Source of the DNA: an uncultured Methanomassiliicoccaceae archaeon
GTDB lineage: Archaea > Thermoplasmatota > Thermoplasmata > Methanomassiliicoccales > Methanomethylophilaceae
Reading direction: 5' to 3'
Assembly: GCA_945492685.1 (NCBI GenBank)
Contig: CALYUZ010000039.1
Span: 1 to 7,170 of the forward strand
Length of the DNA stretch: 7,170 nucleotides
Part shown: piece by piece, positions 1 through 5,403 of the stretch
Layout of the letters: the number at the start of each line of letters is the position of its first letter
Position numbering within the stretch: position 1 is the stretch's first letter
Notes under the pieces: generated by a model
The model's database searches: none
What the model saw: only the letters and a program-made list of their open reading frames with translations
Told to the model about the DNA's origin: nothing
Made by a program: the position numbers and the translations under genes

Positions 1-680
1 CCCAGCTCCACACGGGTGGCACCCAGGGACAGGGCCCTCTCGATCTGGGAATCATCGAACACATCCGGACGGGTCTCGACGGTCAGTCCCACGCATCTGT
101 GGGCGGAGGTCTCGTTCTCCAGATGGGCCGTGGCGAGGTCGGGCGATTCGGAACCGTTCATCGCATCGAAGCATCTGCGCACGAACCACTCCTGATACTC
201 GGGATCGCGGCATGTGAACGTACCGCCCATGATGATCAGATCTATCTTGTCCGTCTTGTGACCTATCTCGGTGAGCTGCGTTATGCGGTCCAGGACCTGT
301 CTGTACGGATCGAACTCGTTCCTACCGGCACGCCTGGCCGCGGGCTCCTTACCGGTGTATGACTGGGGGGAGCCGTTCTGCACCCCTCCGGGACAATATG
401 CGCACTTCCCATGAGGACAATCGAAGGGAGAGGTCATCACCGCCACGACTGCGACACCGCTCATGGTGCGCATGGGCTTCTTTATGAGGAACGGGGTGAG
501 GACCTTCACATCGGAGGGGTCCACATTGGCGAGGATGTCCGAGTTCGGAGGGACGGTGTCGAGACGGTACTTCTTGCAGAGCTTCAGCTTGAGGTTCTGC
601 AGTTCGTCACGGTCACGGACGCGTCCGGTCTTGACGGCGTCGATGAGCTCGTGTGAGAGTGAGACGATGCGCTCATCCAT
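1..680 (-). CDS. elp3: Archaeal Elp3, tRNA U34 carboxymethyl-forming radical SAM enzyme (N-terminal part)
   Basis: Elp3 builds the 5-carboxymethyl-type side chain on wobble uridine 34 of tRNAs, using a radical SAM cluster and acetyl-CoA; in archaea it acts without the other Elongator subunits. The visible 226 codons start at an ATG whose first bases overlap the 3' end of the preceding gene by 8 nt (ATGGATGA), suggesting translational coupling. The basic N-terminal region (about 1-75) fits the tRNA-binding part. Residues 88-98 read CPHGKCAYCPG, giving the C-x4-C-x2-C iron-sulfur ligands Cys88, Cys93 and Cys96. MGGTF at about 151-155 is the radical SAM glycine motif, and GATRVELG at the left edge is a very typical Elp3 stretch. 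The rest of the radical SAM barrel and the whole acetyltransferase domain lie beyond position 1; family members are about 530-550 aa. Family assignment is firm; the function is by homology. Confidence 0.95.
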   Translation of the reverse strand, partial: MDERIVSLSHELIDAVKTGRVRDRDELQNLKLKLCKKYRLDTVPPNSDILANVDPSDVKVLTPFLIKKPMRTMSGVAVVAVMTSPFDCPHGKCAYCPGGVQNGSPQSYTGKEPAARRAGRNEFDPYRQVLDRITQLTEIGHKTDKIDLIIMGGTFTCRDPEYQEWFVRRCFDAMNGSESPDLATAHLENETSAHRCVGLTVETRPDVFDDSQIERALSLGATRVEL

Positions 681-921
681 AGTACACGCTGCCGGGTTCG
701 GACTTCTTGGGAGCGGACTCGACGGGTGCGGACTCCAGAAGGTCGAGGAAGATGATCTGGGATGAGTTGATGAACCTCAGGGTGCCGTCCTCCAGCTGAA
801 ACACCATCGCGGTGTCGTTGCCTATGACGGAGAATCCCTTGAACACACCCTCGGTGAGCTCCTCGTCACCATGGTTGACTCTGTACTTCGACCCCTCTGT
901 GATCATGTAGTCCATGTTCAT
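673..921 (-). CDS. Conserved-looking small hypothetical protein, beta-rich, coupled to elp3
   Basis: An 82-aa protein I cannot assign to a named family. Its ATG overlaps the stop of the upstream regulator in an ATGA arrangement, and its TGA lies inside the first codons of elp3. It is thus sandwiched tightly between two genes and almost certainly translated. Residues 5-62 alternate hydrophobic and polar residues in short runs (KYRVNHG, GVFKGFSVIG, AMVFQLEDG, LRFINSSQIIFLDLL), a pattern compatible with a small Sm-like or SH3-like beta barrel. The last 20 residues are Pro/Ser/Glu-rich and probably disordered. There is no signal peptide, membrane span or cysteine. The position before elp3 suggests a link to tRNA or RNA metabolism, but that is guilt by association. 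The Sm-like idea is a pattern impression, not a domain hit. Confidence 0.8.
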   Translation of the reverse strand: MNMDYMITEGSKYRVNHGDEELTEGVFKGFSVIGNDTAMVFQLEDGTLRFINSSQIIFLDLLESAPVESAPKKSEPGSVYYG

Positions 922-1340
922 TGCTTGTCACCAGACATGAGTTCCTGGAAGTGAACCACGGTCTTGCGGTAGTTCTCCATGGCCATCGTGACGTTGGCCT
1001 CGGTGAAGCTCCAAGCCTTGGAAAGGTCGCCGAACCTGATGCGATAGCCCTTGCGCATCTGACCGTCGAACTCCACATCCATCGCCTCCAGGAGATCCAT
1101 GGACTTCAGTTTGTTGATATGCCTGTAGATGGTCGGCTTCGTAGTTCCCAACAGAGCCGCCAACTCCTCGACTGCCCATGCCTTCGAAGGATAGGCCATG
1201 AAGTGGTCCATGAAAAGACGGTACGGAACGCTGTCACGGACCGTCACGGCCCCTGTCTTGGGGTCGTATCCCTTCGGGAGGTATCCGATCTGCACCAGGA
1301 GCGTCTCCGCCACGACGTTCACATCCGTGACGCCTGTCAT
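918..1340 (-). CDS. Winged helix-turn-helix transcriptional regulator
   Basis: First gene of the regulator / small protein / elp3 operon. Of the 140 residues, about 52-87 form a clear winged HTH: AVEELAALLG, then TTKPTIYRHINKLKSM as recognition helix, then LLE leading into a wing (about 88-104). The N-terminal 45 residues are not recognised, and the C-terminal 35 are probably helical. The stop overlaps the next start as ATGA. ATG 1340 is the first canonical start and is used here. However, the same frame stays open upstream to a TAA, and the codons just before it read EIELFELQVVSNTP, which looks like protein; none is ATG, GTG or TTG. The true N-terminus may therefore be up to about 13 residues longer (ATT at 1379 or CTG at 1373). 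The regulated genes are unknown; autoregulation of this operon is plausible. Confidence 0.85.
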   Translation of the reverse strand: MTGVTDVNVVAETLLVQIGYLPKGYDPKTGAVTVRDSVPYRLFMDHFMAYPSKAWAVEELAALLGTTKPTIYRHINKLKSMDLLEAMDVEFDGQMRKGYRIRFGDLSKAWSFTEANVTMAMENYRKTVVHFQELMSGDKQ

Positions 1341-1408
1341 TGGCGTGTTGCTGACGACCTGTAGTTCGAACAGTTCAATCTCCCCAGGCTTCGGATTATG
1401 CCGAGGGG

Positions 1409-1417
1409 ATATTAAAA
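1409..1417 (-). promoter_or_regulatory. Archaeal TATA box for the regulator-elp3 operon
   Basis: The minus strand reads TTTTAATAT in an AT-rich patch of an otherwise GC-rich spacer. With the usual 26-27 nt spacing, transcription would begin near 1386. That leaves about 46 nt of leader before ATG 1340, but only about 7 nt before the possible upstream non-canonical start at 1379. Confidence 0.55.
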
Positions 1418-1427
1418 TTGTTTAGGT

Positions 1428-1447
1428 CGATGGTTTACTAAACATCG
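1428..1447. repeat. Near-perfect inverted repeat in the intergenic region
   Basis: The arms CGATGGTTTA and TAAACATCG flank a central C and are complementary except for one extra G in the left arm; the core GTTTACTAAAC is a perfect odd palindrome. It lies about 10 nt upstream of the TATA box of the regulator-elp3 operon and about 20 nt downstream of the XRE gene stop. It could be an operator for either neighbouring regulator or a terminator hairpin of the thioredoxin operon. The lack of a proper loop and of a following T-run favours a protein-binding site. Confidence 0.5.
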
Positions 1448-1467
1448 TTACATGCTTAAAACGGTCG

Positions 1468-1983
1468 TCAGATGAAGTCCCTCAGACGGTCGATGGCGAG
1501 CATGACGCTGGATGTGGGGATGACACGGGACACGGGGATGGCCAGGATCTTCTCGATGGTGGGTGCGACGATGGGCGCGCAGACCACTCCGAGGGCACCG
1601 TCCCTCTCCGCACGCACGGCGGCGATGATGGCATCCTCCACGGTGGACACGGGGTACTCGCGGACGTTGATCACGACACCGCCCTCCATCTCTATGGTGC
1701 GGGGAAGGTTCTCAACGACGGTGGTGGATGCGATGACGGCAATGAAATGGGAGTCATCGGCCTCCATGAGGATCTTCAGGGCCTTTATCACCTGACGGAC
1801 GGTGCGGAGATTGGGCTCCCTCTTGTCCTCAAGGATCTTGTACATGGTGCTCTGCGATATTCCGGAGAGCTGGCAGAACTCGTTCAGTGACATGCCCAGC
1901 TCATCATCGAGGATGCTGCGGAATGCCTTCTGGAATCCCCCGTCCTCCCTGAGCATACCGGAGATCAGGTCGGAGACGGTCAT
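1468..1983 (-). CDS. XRE-family transcriptional regulator with C-terminal putative sensor domain
   Basis: Third gene of the thioredoxin operon; its ATG overlaps the trxB stop (ATGA), so it is co-translated with the reductase. The 171-aa protein has a Cro/XRE-type HTH at about residues 30-60: MSLNEFCQLSGISQSTMYKI followed by LEDKREPNLRTVRQVIKAL, matching the five-helix fold. Residues about 80-168 form an alternating alpha/beta region (FIAVIASTTVV, GVVINVREYP, ALGVVCAPIV, IPVSRVIP) that probably senses a ligand or mediates dimerisation. The overall design resembles archaeal predicted regulators of the COG1709 type. Two cysteines (37 and 135) are present, but a redox-sensing role is only a thought. 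The linkage suggests it controls the thioredoxin genes or responds to their redox state. HTH assignment is strong; ligand and targets are unknown. Confidence 0.88.
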   Translation of the reverse strand: MTVSDLISGMLREDGGFQKAFRSILDDELGMSLNEFCQLSGISQSTMYKILEDKREPNLRTVRQVIKALKILMEADDSHFIAVIASTTVVENLPRTIEMEGGVVINVREYPVSTVEDAIIAAVRAERDGALGVVCAPIVAPTIEKILAIPVSRVIPTSSVMLAIDRLRDFI

Positions 1984-2864
1984 TGTCCGCACCCCGCATG
2001 CTCCGCGGCGCTGAGACCGGCTATGCAGCCCTCTCCTACGGCCTTCGCCACCTGCCAAGGCTTCCCTGTCACATCTCCACAGGCATACACCCCGGGAACC
2101 TCGGTGGAGCAGTCCCTGCCCACCTTGATGGAGTCGTCCATCTCGGGCATGACCCCCAGATCCATGGCGATGTCCGCGGCGGACTTCGCACCGAGTTCGA
2201 TGAAGACGCCGTCTGTGGGGATCACGGTCCCGTCCTTCAGGACAAGACGCTCCACCTTGCCGTCCCCCTCCACGCGATCGGGTTTCGACGAGTACATGGT
2301 GACACCTGCGGCCTCGGCACGCTCCACCAGGGAGGCGTTGGCGGTGATGTCCCATGCGACCCACGATGTCTCGGATGCGTAGTTGGTCATCATCTCCGCG
2401 GAGACCGCGGCCTCGGACTCGTTCCCGACGATGACGACCCTGCGTCCCCTGTAGAAGTTGCAGTCGCAGATGGCGCAATAGCTCACGCCCTTCCCGTACA
2501 GATCCTTCTCGCCGGGGATGCCAAGTTTTGTGCGGGAGACACCGGTGGCGATGACCACCGACTTGGAGACAACCTCCTCCCCGCTCTCGAGTTTGAAAGA
2601 GAAACCGCCGTCGACGGCTGCAGATGAGATGACGTTCTCCTCACGGAACACGGCGCCCGTGGCCTCCGCCTGGCGTCTGCCCTCCTCCAGGATGGCATCC
2701 CCTTCGGTCACACCGGTACCGAAGTAGTTGTCCAGGTGCGTTCCGGCGATGGAGCTGTTGCGCCCCTTGCCGACCACCAGGACCGAGCATTTCCTGCGCG
2801 AGGCGTGTATGGCGGCCTGCAGACCTGCGGGGCCGCATCCGATGATGAGGACGTCGGTTTCCAT
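1980..2864 (-). CDS. trxB: Thioredoxin reductase-like FAD disulfide oxidoreductase, atypical cofactor site
   Basis: A cytoplasmic flavoprotein expected to reduce the adjacent thioredoxin, whose stop is 1 nt upstream. Of 294 residues (slightly short for the family), about 1-110 and 225-294 form the FAD domain: GCGPAG at 9-14, ATGVS at 106-110 and the terminal FAD motif ACGDV at 261-265. The redox pair is C130-A-I-C133-D, as in low-molecular-weight bacterial/archaeal TrxB. The central nucleotide domain is unusual: where NADPH enzymes have GGGxxA/S it reads VVIVGNESEAA (143-153), and the HRRxxxR motif that binds the 2'-phosphate is replaced by WVAWDITANASL. NADPH may thus not be the donor. Known archaeal precedents are Thermoplasma TrxR, reported not to use NAD(P)H, and the F420-dependent reductase of Methanocaldococcus. 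ATG 2864 is the only start fitting the FAD motif. Confidence 0.9.
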   Translation of the reverse strand: METDVLIIGCGPAGLQAAIHASRRKCSVLVVGKGRNSSIAGTHLDNYFGTGVTEGDAILEEGRRQAEATGAVFREENVISSAAVDGGFSFKLESGEEVVSKSVVIATGVSRTKLGIPGEKDLYGKGVSYCAICDCNFYRGRRVVIVGNESEAAVSAEMMTNYASETSWVAWDITANASLVERAEAAGVTMYSSKPDRVEGDGKVERLVLKDGTVIPTDGVFIELGAKSAADIAMDLGVMPEMDDSIKVGRDCSTEVPGVYACGDVTGKPWQVAKAVGEGCIAGLSAAEHAGCGQ

Positions 2865-2865
2865 C

Positions 2866-3177
2866 TTACAACCTGTTGACGTACTCGATGATGTCTTCCT
2901 TGGGTCTGAGTCCCACGAGGGAATCCACGAGGACCTGGTCCTTGAACACGAGGAGTGTGGGGATCGCGTTGATGTTGAACCTGATGGCGATTCCCTGGTT
3001 CTCATCGGTGTTGAGCTTTGCGACGCCTGCCTTTCCGGCGAGGTCTCCGGAGAGCTCCTCGACGATGGGGCCCATCCTCCTGCAGGGGCCGCACCAGGGT
3101 GCCCAGCAGTCAATGATTGCGATCTTGTTGGACTCTACGAAACTGTCGAAGTTGGACTCATTGAGCTCTGTAACCAT
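2866..3177 (-). CDS. trxA: Thioredoxin
   Basis: A small cytoplasmic dithiol carrier that reduces protein disulfides. The 103-aa protein is the standard length and contains the active site W28-C29-G30-P31-C32, the cis-proline segment AIPTLL (Pro73), and LVGLRPKEDI near the C-terminus in the place of the usual conserved glycine loop. An extra Cys24 lies four residues before the active-site tryptophan. It is the first gene of the operon with the reductase and an XRE regulator, so its electrons presumably come from the reductase encoded next. ATG 3177 follows a short leader from the TATA box near 3215; there is no strong Shine-Dalgarno. Assignment is certain at family level. The physiological clients are not visible from sequence. 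Confidence 0.97.
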   Translation of the reverse strand: MVTELNESNFDSFVESNKIAIIDCWAPWCGPCRRMGPIVEELSGDLAGKAGVAKLNTDENQGIAIRFNINAIPTLLVFKDQVLVDSLVGLRPKEDIIEYVNRL

Positions 3178-3210
3178 ATCAGTTCACTGAGAAGGGGATA
3201 CGGGTCACGT

Positions 3211-3220
3211 CCTTAAAAGG
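3211..3220 (-). promoter_or_regulatory. TATA box of the thioredoxin operon
   Basis: The sequence CCTTTTAAGG is palindromic and fits an archaeal TATA element. On the minus strand it would place the transcription start near 3189, giving about a 12-nt leader before the thioredoxin ATG at 3177. Confidence 0.55.
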
Positions 3221-3239
3221 TGCTGTGGGGACCCTTCGG

Positions 3240-3278
3240 AATAAATGGAGATAAAGAGAGAAGCCCCCGTGAAGGGGG
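3240..3278 (-). terminator. Terminator after the HD hydrolase gene
   Basis: Read on the minus strand, CCCCC (3278-3274) and GGGGG (3268-3264) pair around a 5-nt loop. A T/C-rich tract with several T-runs follows (about 3263-3240). It begins about 22 nt past the HD gene stop and lies before the thioredoxin promoter, so it separates the two same-strand operons. Archaeal terminators often need only the T-rich part. Confidence 0.6.
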
Positions 3279-3299
3279 AATCTGTTTGCTGCGGAGACC

Positions 3300-3881
3300 T
3301 CACTGGAGGTCGTAGTCTCCCACGATCTTCAGCTCGGGGTACTCGCCGATCCTCTCGGGGATGACGTCCAGGTCCTCACCGTAGAGGTCCGAGAGCTCCA
3401 TGTGGAGCATCTCCACCCTGTCCGCACCGCGGAAGGCACCCTTGGACACCAGCTTGGAGACGGAGTGTTCGTGGGTGACGACCCTGTTGTCGCTCACCAG
3501 GTTGTCCGCATGGGCGACGATCTTCTCCTCCAGGGTACGGGGCATGTAGTCCGCCTGGGGCAGACCCATCTCCTCCACGTCCTGCTCGTCGAGTCCGGCA
3601 CCGGTGTGCTTCAGGATGATGTCGACGATGGAACGGGGGAGTCCGAGGCGCTCGGCGATCTGCGACCCGTAGTAGGCATGGAGGATCGAGTGATCCACCG
3701 AACGGCCTATGTCATGGAGCAGCGCACCTGCGGTGACCAGGTCCTTGTCCGCCTCGGGGATGTGGGCGGTCATCTCATCCGCCACGGCACGCACGGTGGC
3801 GCAGTGGATGACGACACGCTTCTTGCACCCCGCGTCGATCAGGAATTCGACGCACTTGCGGTCACTCGGGATTCTCGACAA
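3300..3881 (-). CDS. HD-domain phosphohydrolase-like protein (TIGR00295-like)
   Basis: A metal-dependent hydrolase of the HD superfamily, resembling the archaeal TIGR00295/COG1418 group; the substrate is unknown. Counting from TTG 3881 (193 aa), the metal motifs are H26 in VVIHCATV, H56-D57 in GALLHDIG, H92 in ILKHTGAG and D126 in AHADNLV. All ligands are present, so the fold is probably active. No sensor or membrane segment is seen. The C-terminal 50 residues extend beyond the core. I chose TTG 3881 because AGGGGG lies 7 nt before it and the protein then begins MSRIPSDRKC, as family members do. A TTG at 3908 would add nine residues with no support. The gene overlaps the trm56 3' end by 20 nt and is last in the arsR-like / trm56 / HD operon. 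Whether it acts on nucleotides or RNA ends is open. Confidence 0.9.
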   Translation of the reverse strand: MSRIPSDRKCVEFLIDAGCKKRVVIHCATVRAVADEMTAHIPEADKDLVTAGALLHDIGRSVDHSILHAYYGSQIAERLGLPRSIVDIILKHTGAGLDEQDVEEMGLPQADYMPRTLEEKIVAHADNLVSDNRVVTHEHSVSKLVSKGAFRGADRVEMLHMELSDLYGEDLDVIPERIGEYPELKIVGDYDLQ

Positions 3882-4380
3882 CAGTCTTCCCCCTCTCGTT
3901 GGGGACAACGGTCAGCTTCCCGTGACGGTCCGAGTACAGTGCCTTACCCTCGGTGAAGCGGTCGAGGAATATCGCCAATGCGGCGATCTCCGAGTGGGGC
4001 TGGTTTCCGACGGAGACGTTGAAGTCGGCCCTCTGATAGACCTCGGCGGGGACCTTCTCGGCACCCACGATGATCATTATGTCCTCGTCGCGGGGGATCT
4101 TCGGGAGGGCATCGGTCACGGCCTGACCGTACATGGTCAGGTGGACGACCTTTCCCTTGAAGTCCTTCACGGCTTCCTTCCAGCTGACACCCGTCTTGAT
4201 CGTGTAGTCTCCGCCGAAGCGCTCGACGACACTGCGGATGTTTCCCTCCAGAACCTCGTCATAGGTATCCACGAAGATTCCCTTGGCTCCTAAGGCCCTG
4301 GAGGAGAGCGCCACATGCGTTGTGACACGCTTGTCCCTCTCGGGACGGTGGCCTATCCTCATGATCCAGATTTCGGACAT
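3862..4380 (-). CDS. trm56: tRNA (cytidine(56)-2'-O)-methyltransferase Trm56
   Basis: Uses SAM to methylate the 2'-OH of C56 in the T-loop of archaeal tRNAs, stabilising the D-loop/T-loop elbow. The 172-aa length is typical. Diagnostic stretches are RIGHRPERDKRVTTHVALSS (8-27), VVHLTMYG (78-85), the SPOUT knot segment IIVGAEKVPAEVY (103-115), and ADFNVSVGNQPHSEIAALAI (118-137), which carries the SAM-binding trefoil knot. Both tRNAs in this window have the family-standard TTC at 54-56 and are potential substrates. ATG 4380 lies 5 nt after the preceding ArsR-like stop, so the two are co-transcribed. The family is nearly universal in archaea and essentially absent from bacteria, so it also supports the domain assignment. 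Confidence 0.96.
   Translation of the reverse strand: MSEIWIMRIGHRPERDKRVTTHVALSSRALGAKGIFVDTYDEVLEGNIRSVVERFGGDYTIKTGVSWKEAVKDFKGKVVHLTMYGQAVTDALPKIPRDEDIMIIVGAEKVPAEVYQRADFNVSVGNQPHSEIAALAIFLDRFTEGKALYSDRHGKLTVVPNERGKTVVENPE
3889..3894 (-). promoter_or_regulatory. Shine-Dalgarno deciding the HD gene start
   Basis: AGGGGG on the minus strand lies 7 nt before TTG 3881, inside the 3' end of trm56. It favours this TTG over the upstream TTG at 3908, which has no such element. Confidence 0.5.
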
Positions 4381-4385
4381 TTCGG

Positions 4386-4886
4386 TTACTCTTCGCGGAT
4401 GGGCTCGATCCTGTGGCCACGGTAGTCCATCTTGACGGACCTGCGGACGAGGCTCTTGAGCATGGTCGAGGAGAGCCCGAGGGCCTCTGCGACATCTCCG
4501 GAGAACCTTCCGTCCTTGCCAACCTCGGCGAGGATCTTCTCTTCGATCTGGGAATACTCTTCGTCGCTCATCATGGCCGCGGTGAGGACATCGCTGATCT
4601 CGTAGACGGGCCACTGGGCGTTGATGCTGAAGGATGTGTAGTATGTGTGGTAGGACTTCTCGGGGTAGCCTCCGTTCTTGGAAAGCCAGCGGGTCTCCAC
4701 GAGTTTCATCTTCTCGAAGAAGATGATCGCATCCCTTCCGTCGGGACCGAACTTCTGCTCGATCTCGTCGGCCGTCCTCCACTCCAATGTCACCTCCTTC
4801 AAAACGTCTCTTTTGATGGGTGAATCGACGGACCTGAGCATGGGAACCAGCTCGGACGGTTCGTTGATGACCTTTATCCTATTCAT
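4386..4886 (-). CDS. ArsR-like archaeal transcriptional regulator (PF09824-type)
   Basis: A 166-aa predicted DNA-binding regulator found in methanogens and relatives; targets are unknown. The N-terminus MNRIKVINEPSELVPML and the following SPIKRDVLKEV are characteristic of the group. Residues about 22-68 form a winged HTH (RDVLKEVTLEWRTADEIEQK, then DAIIFFEKMKLVETRW). The PEKSYHTYYTSFSINAQWPV segment (75-94) is the family's beta hairpin. A second helical HTH-like segment, GDVAEALGLSSTMLKSLVRR, lies at 130-149. There are no cysteines, so it lacks the thiol metal site of classical ArsR sensors. First gene of the operon with trm56 (5-nt gap) and the HD hydrolase. The TATA box suggests a leaderless or nearly leaderless transcript starting at ATG 4886. 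Family assignment is from recall of the sequence pattern. Confidence 0.87.
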   Translation of the reverse strand: MNRIKVINEPSELVPMLRSVDSPIKRDVLKEVTLEWRTADEIEQKFGPDGRDAIIFFEKMKLVETRWLSKNGGYPEKSYHTYYTSFSINAQWPVYEISDVLTAAMMSDEEYSQIEEKILAEVGKDGRFSGDVAEALGLSSTMLKSLVRRSVKMDYRGHRIEPIREE

Positions 4887-4910
4887 GAGCCTACTTCATG
4901 CGTTTGAAAA

Positions 4911-4918
4911 TATTTATA
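4911..4918 (-). promoter_or_regulatory. TATA box of the arsR-like / trm56 / HD operon
   Basis: The minus strand reads TATAAATA, the strongest TATA match in the window. Standard spacing puts the start near 4888, two bases before ATG 4886, implying a leaderless or almost leaderless mRNA. The AT-rich core also reads TTTATAA on the plus strand and could serve a divergent transcript starting near 4942. Confidence 0.7.
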
Positions 4919-5096
4919 ACCTAGTTGTATTGCGGGATTTCCCCAGGCCGGATAGCCAGACACGATCAGGGGGACAACAGCCATTTTAGACAATCACCCG
5001 TCCCCGGACCGTAGTATCGCCCCCTGCATCCACGTTCGGATGCTGTTACAAGCCATCATGGCGGGATGTGCGTTCCGGCGGAACCCAGCCCAGTAG
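4919..5096 (+). other. Non-coding spacer with several inverted repeats; possible structured RNA
   Basis: No plausible gene lies between the divergent neighbours. Complementary segments include GATCAGGGGG (4964-4973) with CCCCCTG-C-ATC (5020-5030, one bulged C), an alternative hairpin GCATCC/GGATGC (5026-5043), GCCAT/ATGGC (5052-5062) and GTTCC/GGAAC around 5073-5085. The first two share bases and would exclude each other. This may be a small RNA reading rightward, or simply spacer; the sequence alone cannot decide. Confidence 0.25.
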
Positions 5097-5097
5097 G

Positions 5098-5105
5098 TTT
5101 AATAA
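5098..5105 (+). promoter_or_regulatory. TATA box of the 55-aa protein gene
   Basis: TTTAATAA lies about 27 nt before ATG 5129, so the predicted start coincides with or slightly precedes the start codon. A GGGAG at 5120-5124 sits 4 nt before the ATG, so initiation could be leaderless or Shine-Dalgarno driven. Confidence 0.5.
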
Positions 5106-5128
5106 CACCTCACCCGATAGGGAGTCCA

Positions 5129-5296
5129 ATGAAAGCCGAAAAGCAGCCTGAGCTTAGGTCTCAGTGCCTCAACTGCTACAAGACCTTCAAGGGTCCCGAC
5201 GCAGAGCAGAAGGCACTGGACTGCTGTGGTTCCCTCGTCCAGACATGGTGGTCGAACTACAACAGGTGGGGCAAGCAGAAATGGTACGGACGCTGA
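5129..5296 (+). CDS. 55-aa Cys- and Trp-rich hypothetical protein, possible zinc binder
   Basis: I do not recognise this protein. It opens with a polar helix-like stretch and has a CLNC pair at residues 13-16 and adjacent cysteines at 32-33, enough for a four-thiolate zinc or iron site. The C-terminal third is strikingly aromatic and basic (TWWSNYNRWGKQKWYGR at 39-55, with four tryptophans and two tyrosines). No signal peptide or membrane span is present. Support for expression is a TATA box at the proper distance, GGGAG just before the ATG and codon choice like the neighbours. It is monocistronic, with both neighbours having their own promoters. A nucleic-acid-binding zinc-ribbon-like role is plausible but unproven. 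Confidence 0.75.
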   Translation: MKAEKQPELRSQCLNCYKTFKGPDAEQKALDCCGSLVQTWWSNYNRWGKQKWYGR

Positions 5297-5403
5297 TCCG
5301 TGCCCTCTGATTGGCCTCACCCAACCGCTTTCCCCACTTTTTACAAGGCGACGGGTTTCATAGATCATCTGGAGGATTCGAACTGAACGATGGAAAAGGG
5401 CCC

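Noticed and set aside
1984..2478. N-terminal extension of the XRE regulator (long frame back to 2478)
   Set aside because: That stretch is the antisense-free shadow of trxB in another frame, rich in Arg, Gly and His. ATG 1983 overlapping the trxB stop is the natural start.
1983..2627. Long plus-strand frame opposite trxB
   Set aside because: A high-GC shadow on the strand opposite a clear gene, without a promoter or a recognisable protein pattern.
2865..3113. Extended frame ahead of the thioredoxin reductase
   Set aside because: It coincides with the thioredoxin gene in another frame. The FAD-binding N-terminus begins right after ATG 2864.
3402..4293. Plus-strand frames opposite the HD and trm56 genes
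   Set aside because: They are complementary-strand shadows; the minus-strand frames carry full family motifs.
4386..4886. Transcription factor TFE as identity of the regulator before trm56
   Set aside because: It has no cysteines, hence no TFE zinc ribbon; the N-terminus fits the ArsR-like archaeal family instead.
5027..5043. Hairpin near 5030 as a terminator for an unknown plus-strand gene
   Set aside because: No coding region lies upstream on the plus strand and no T-run follows.
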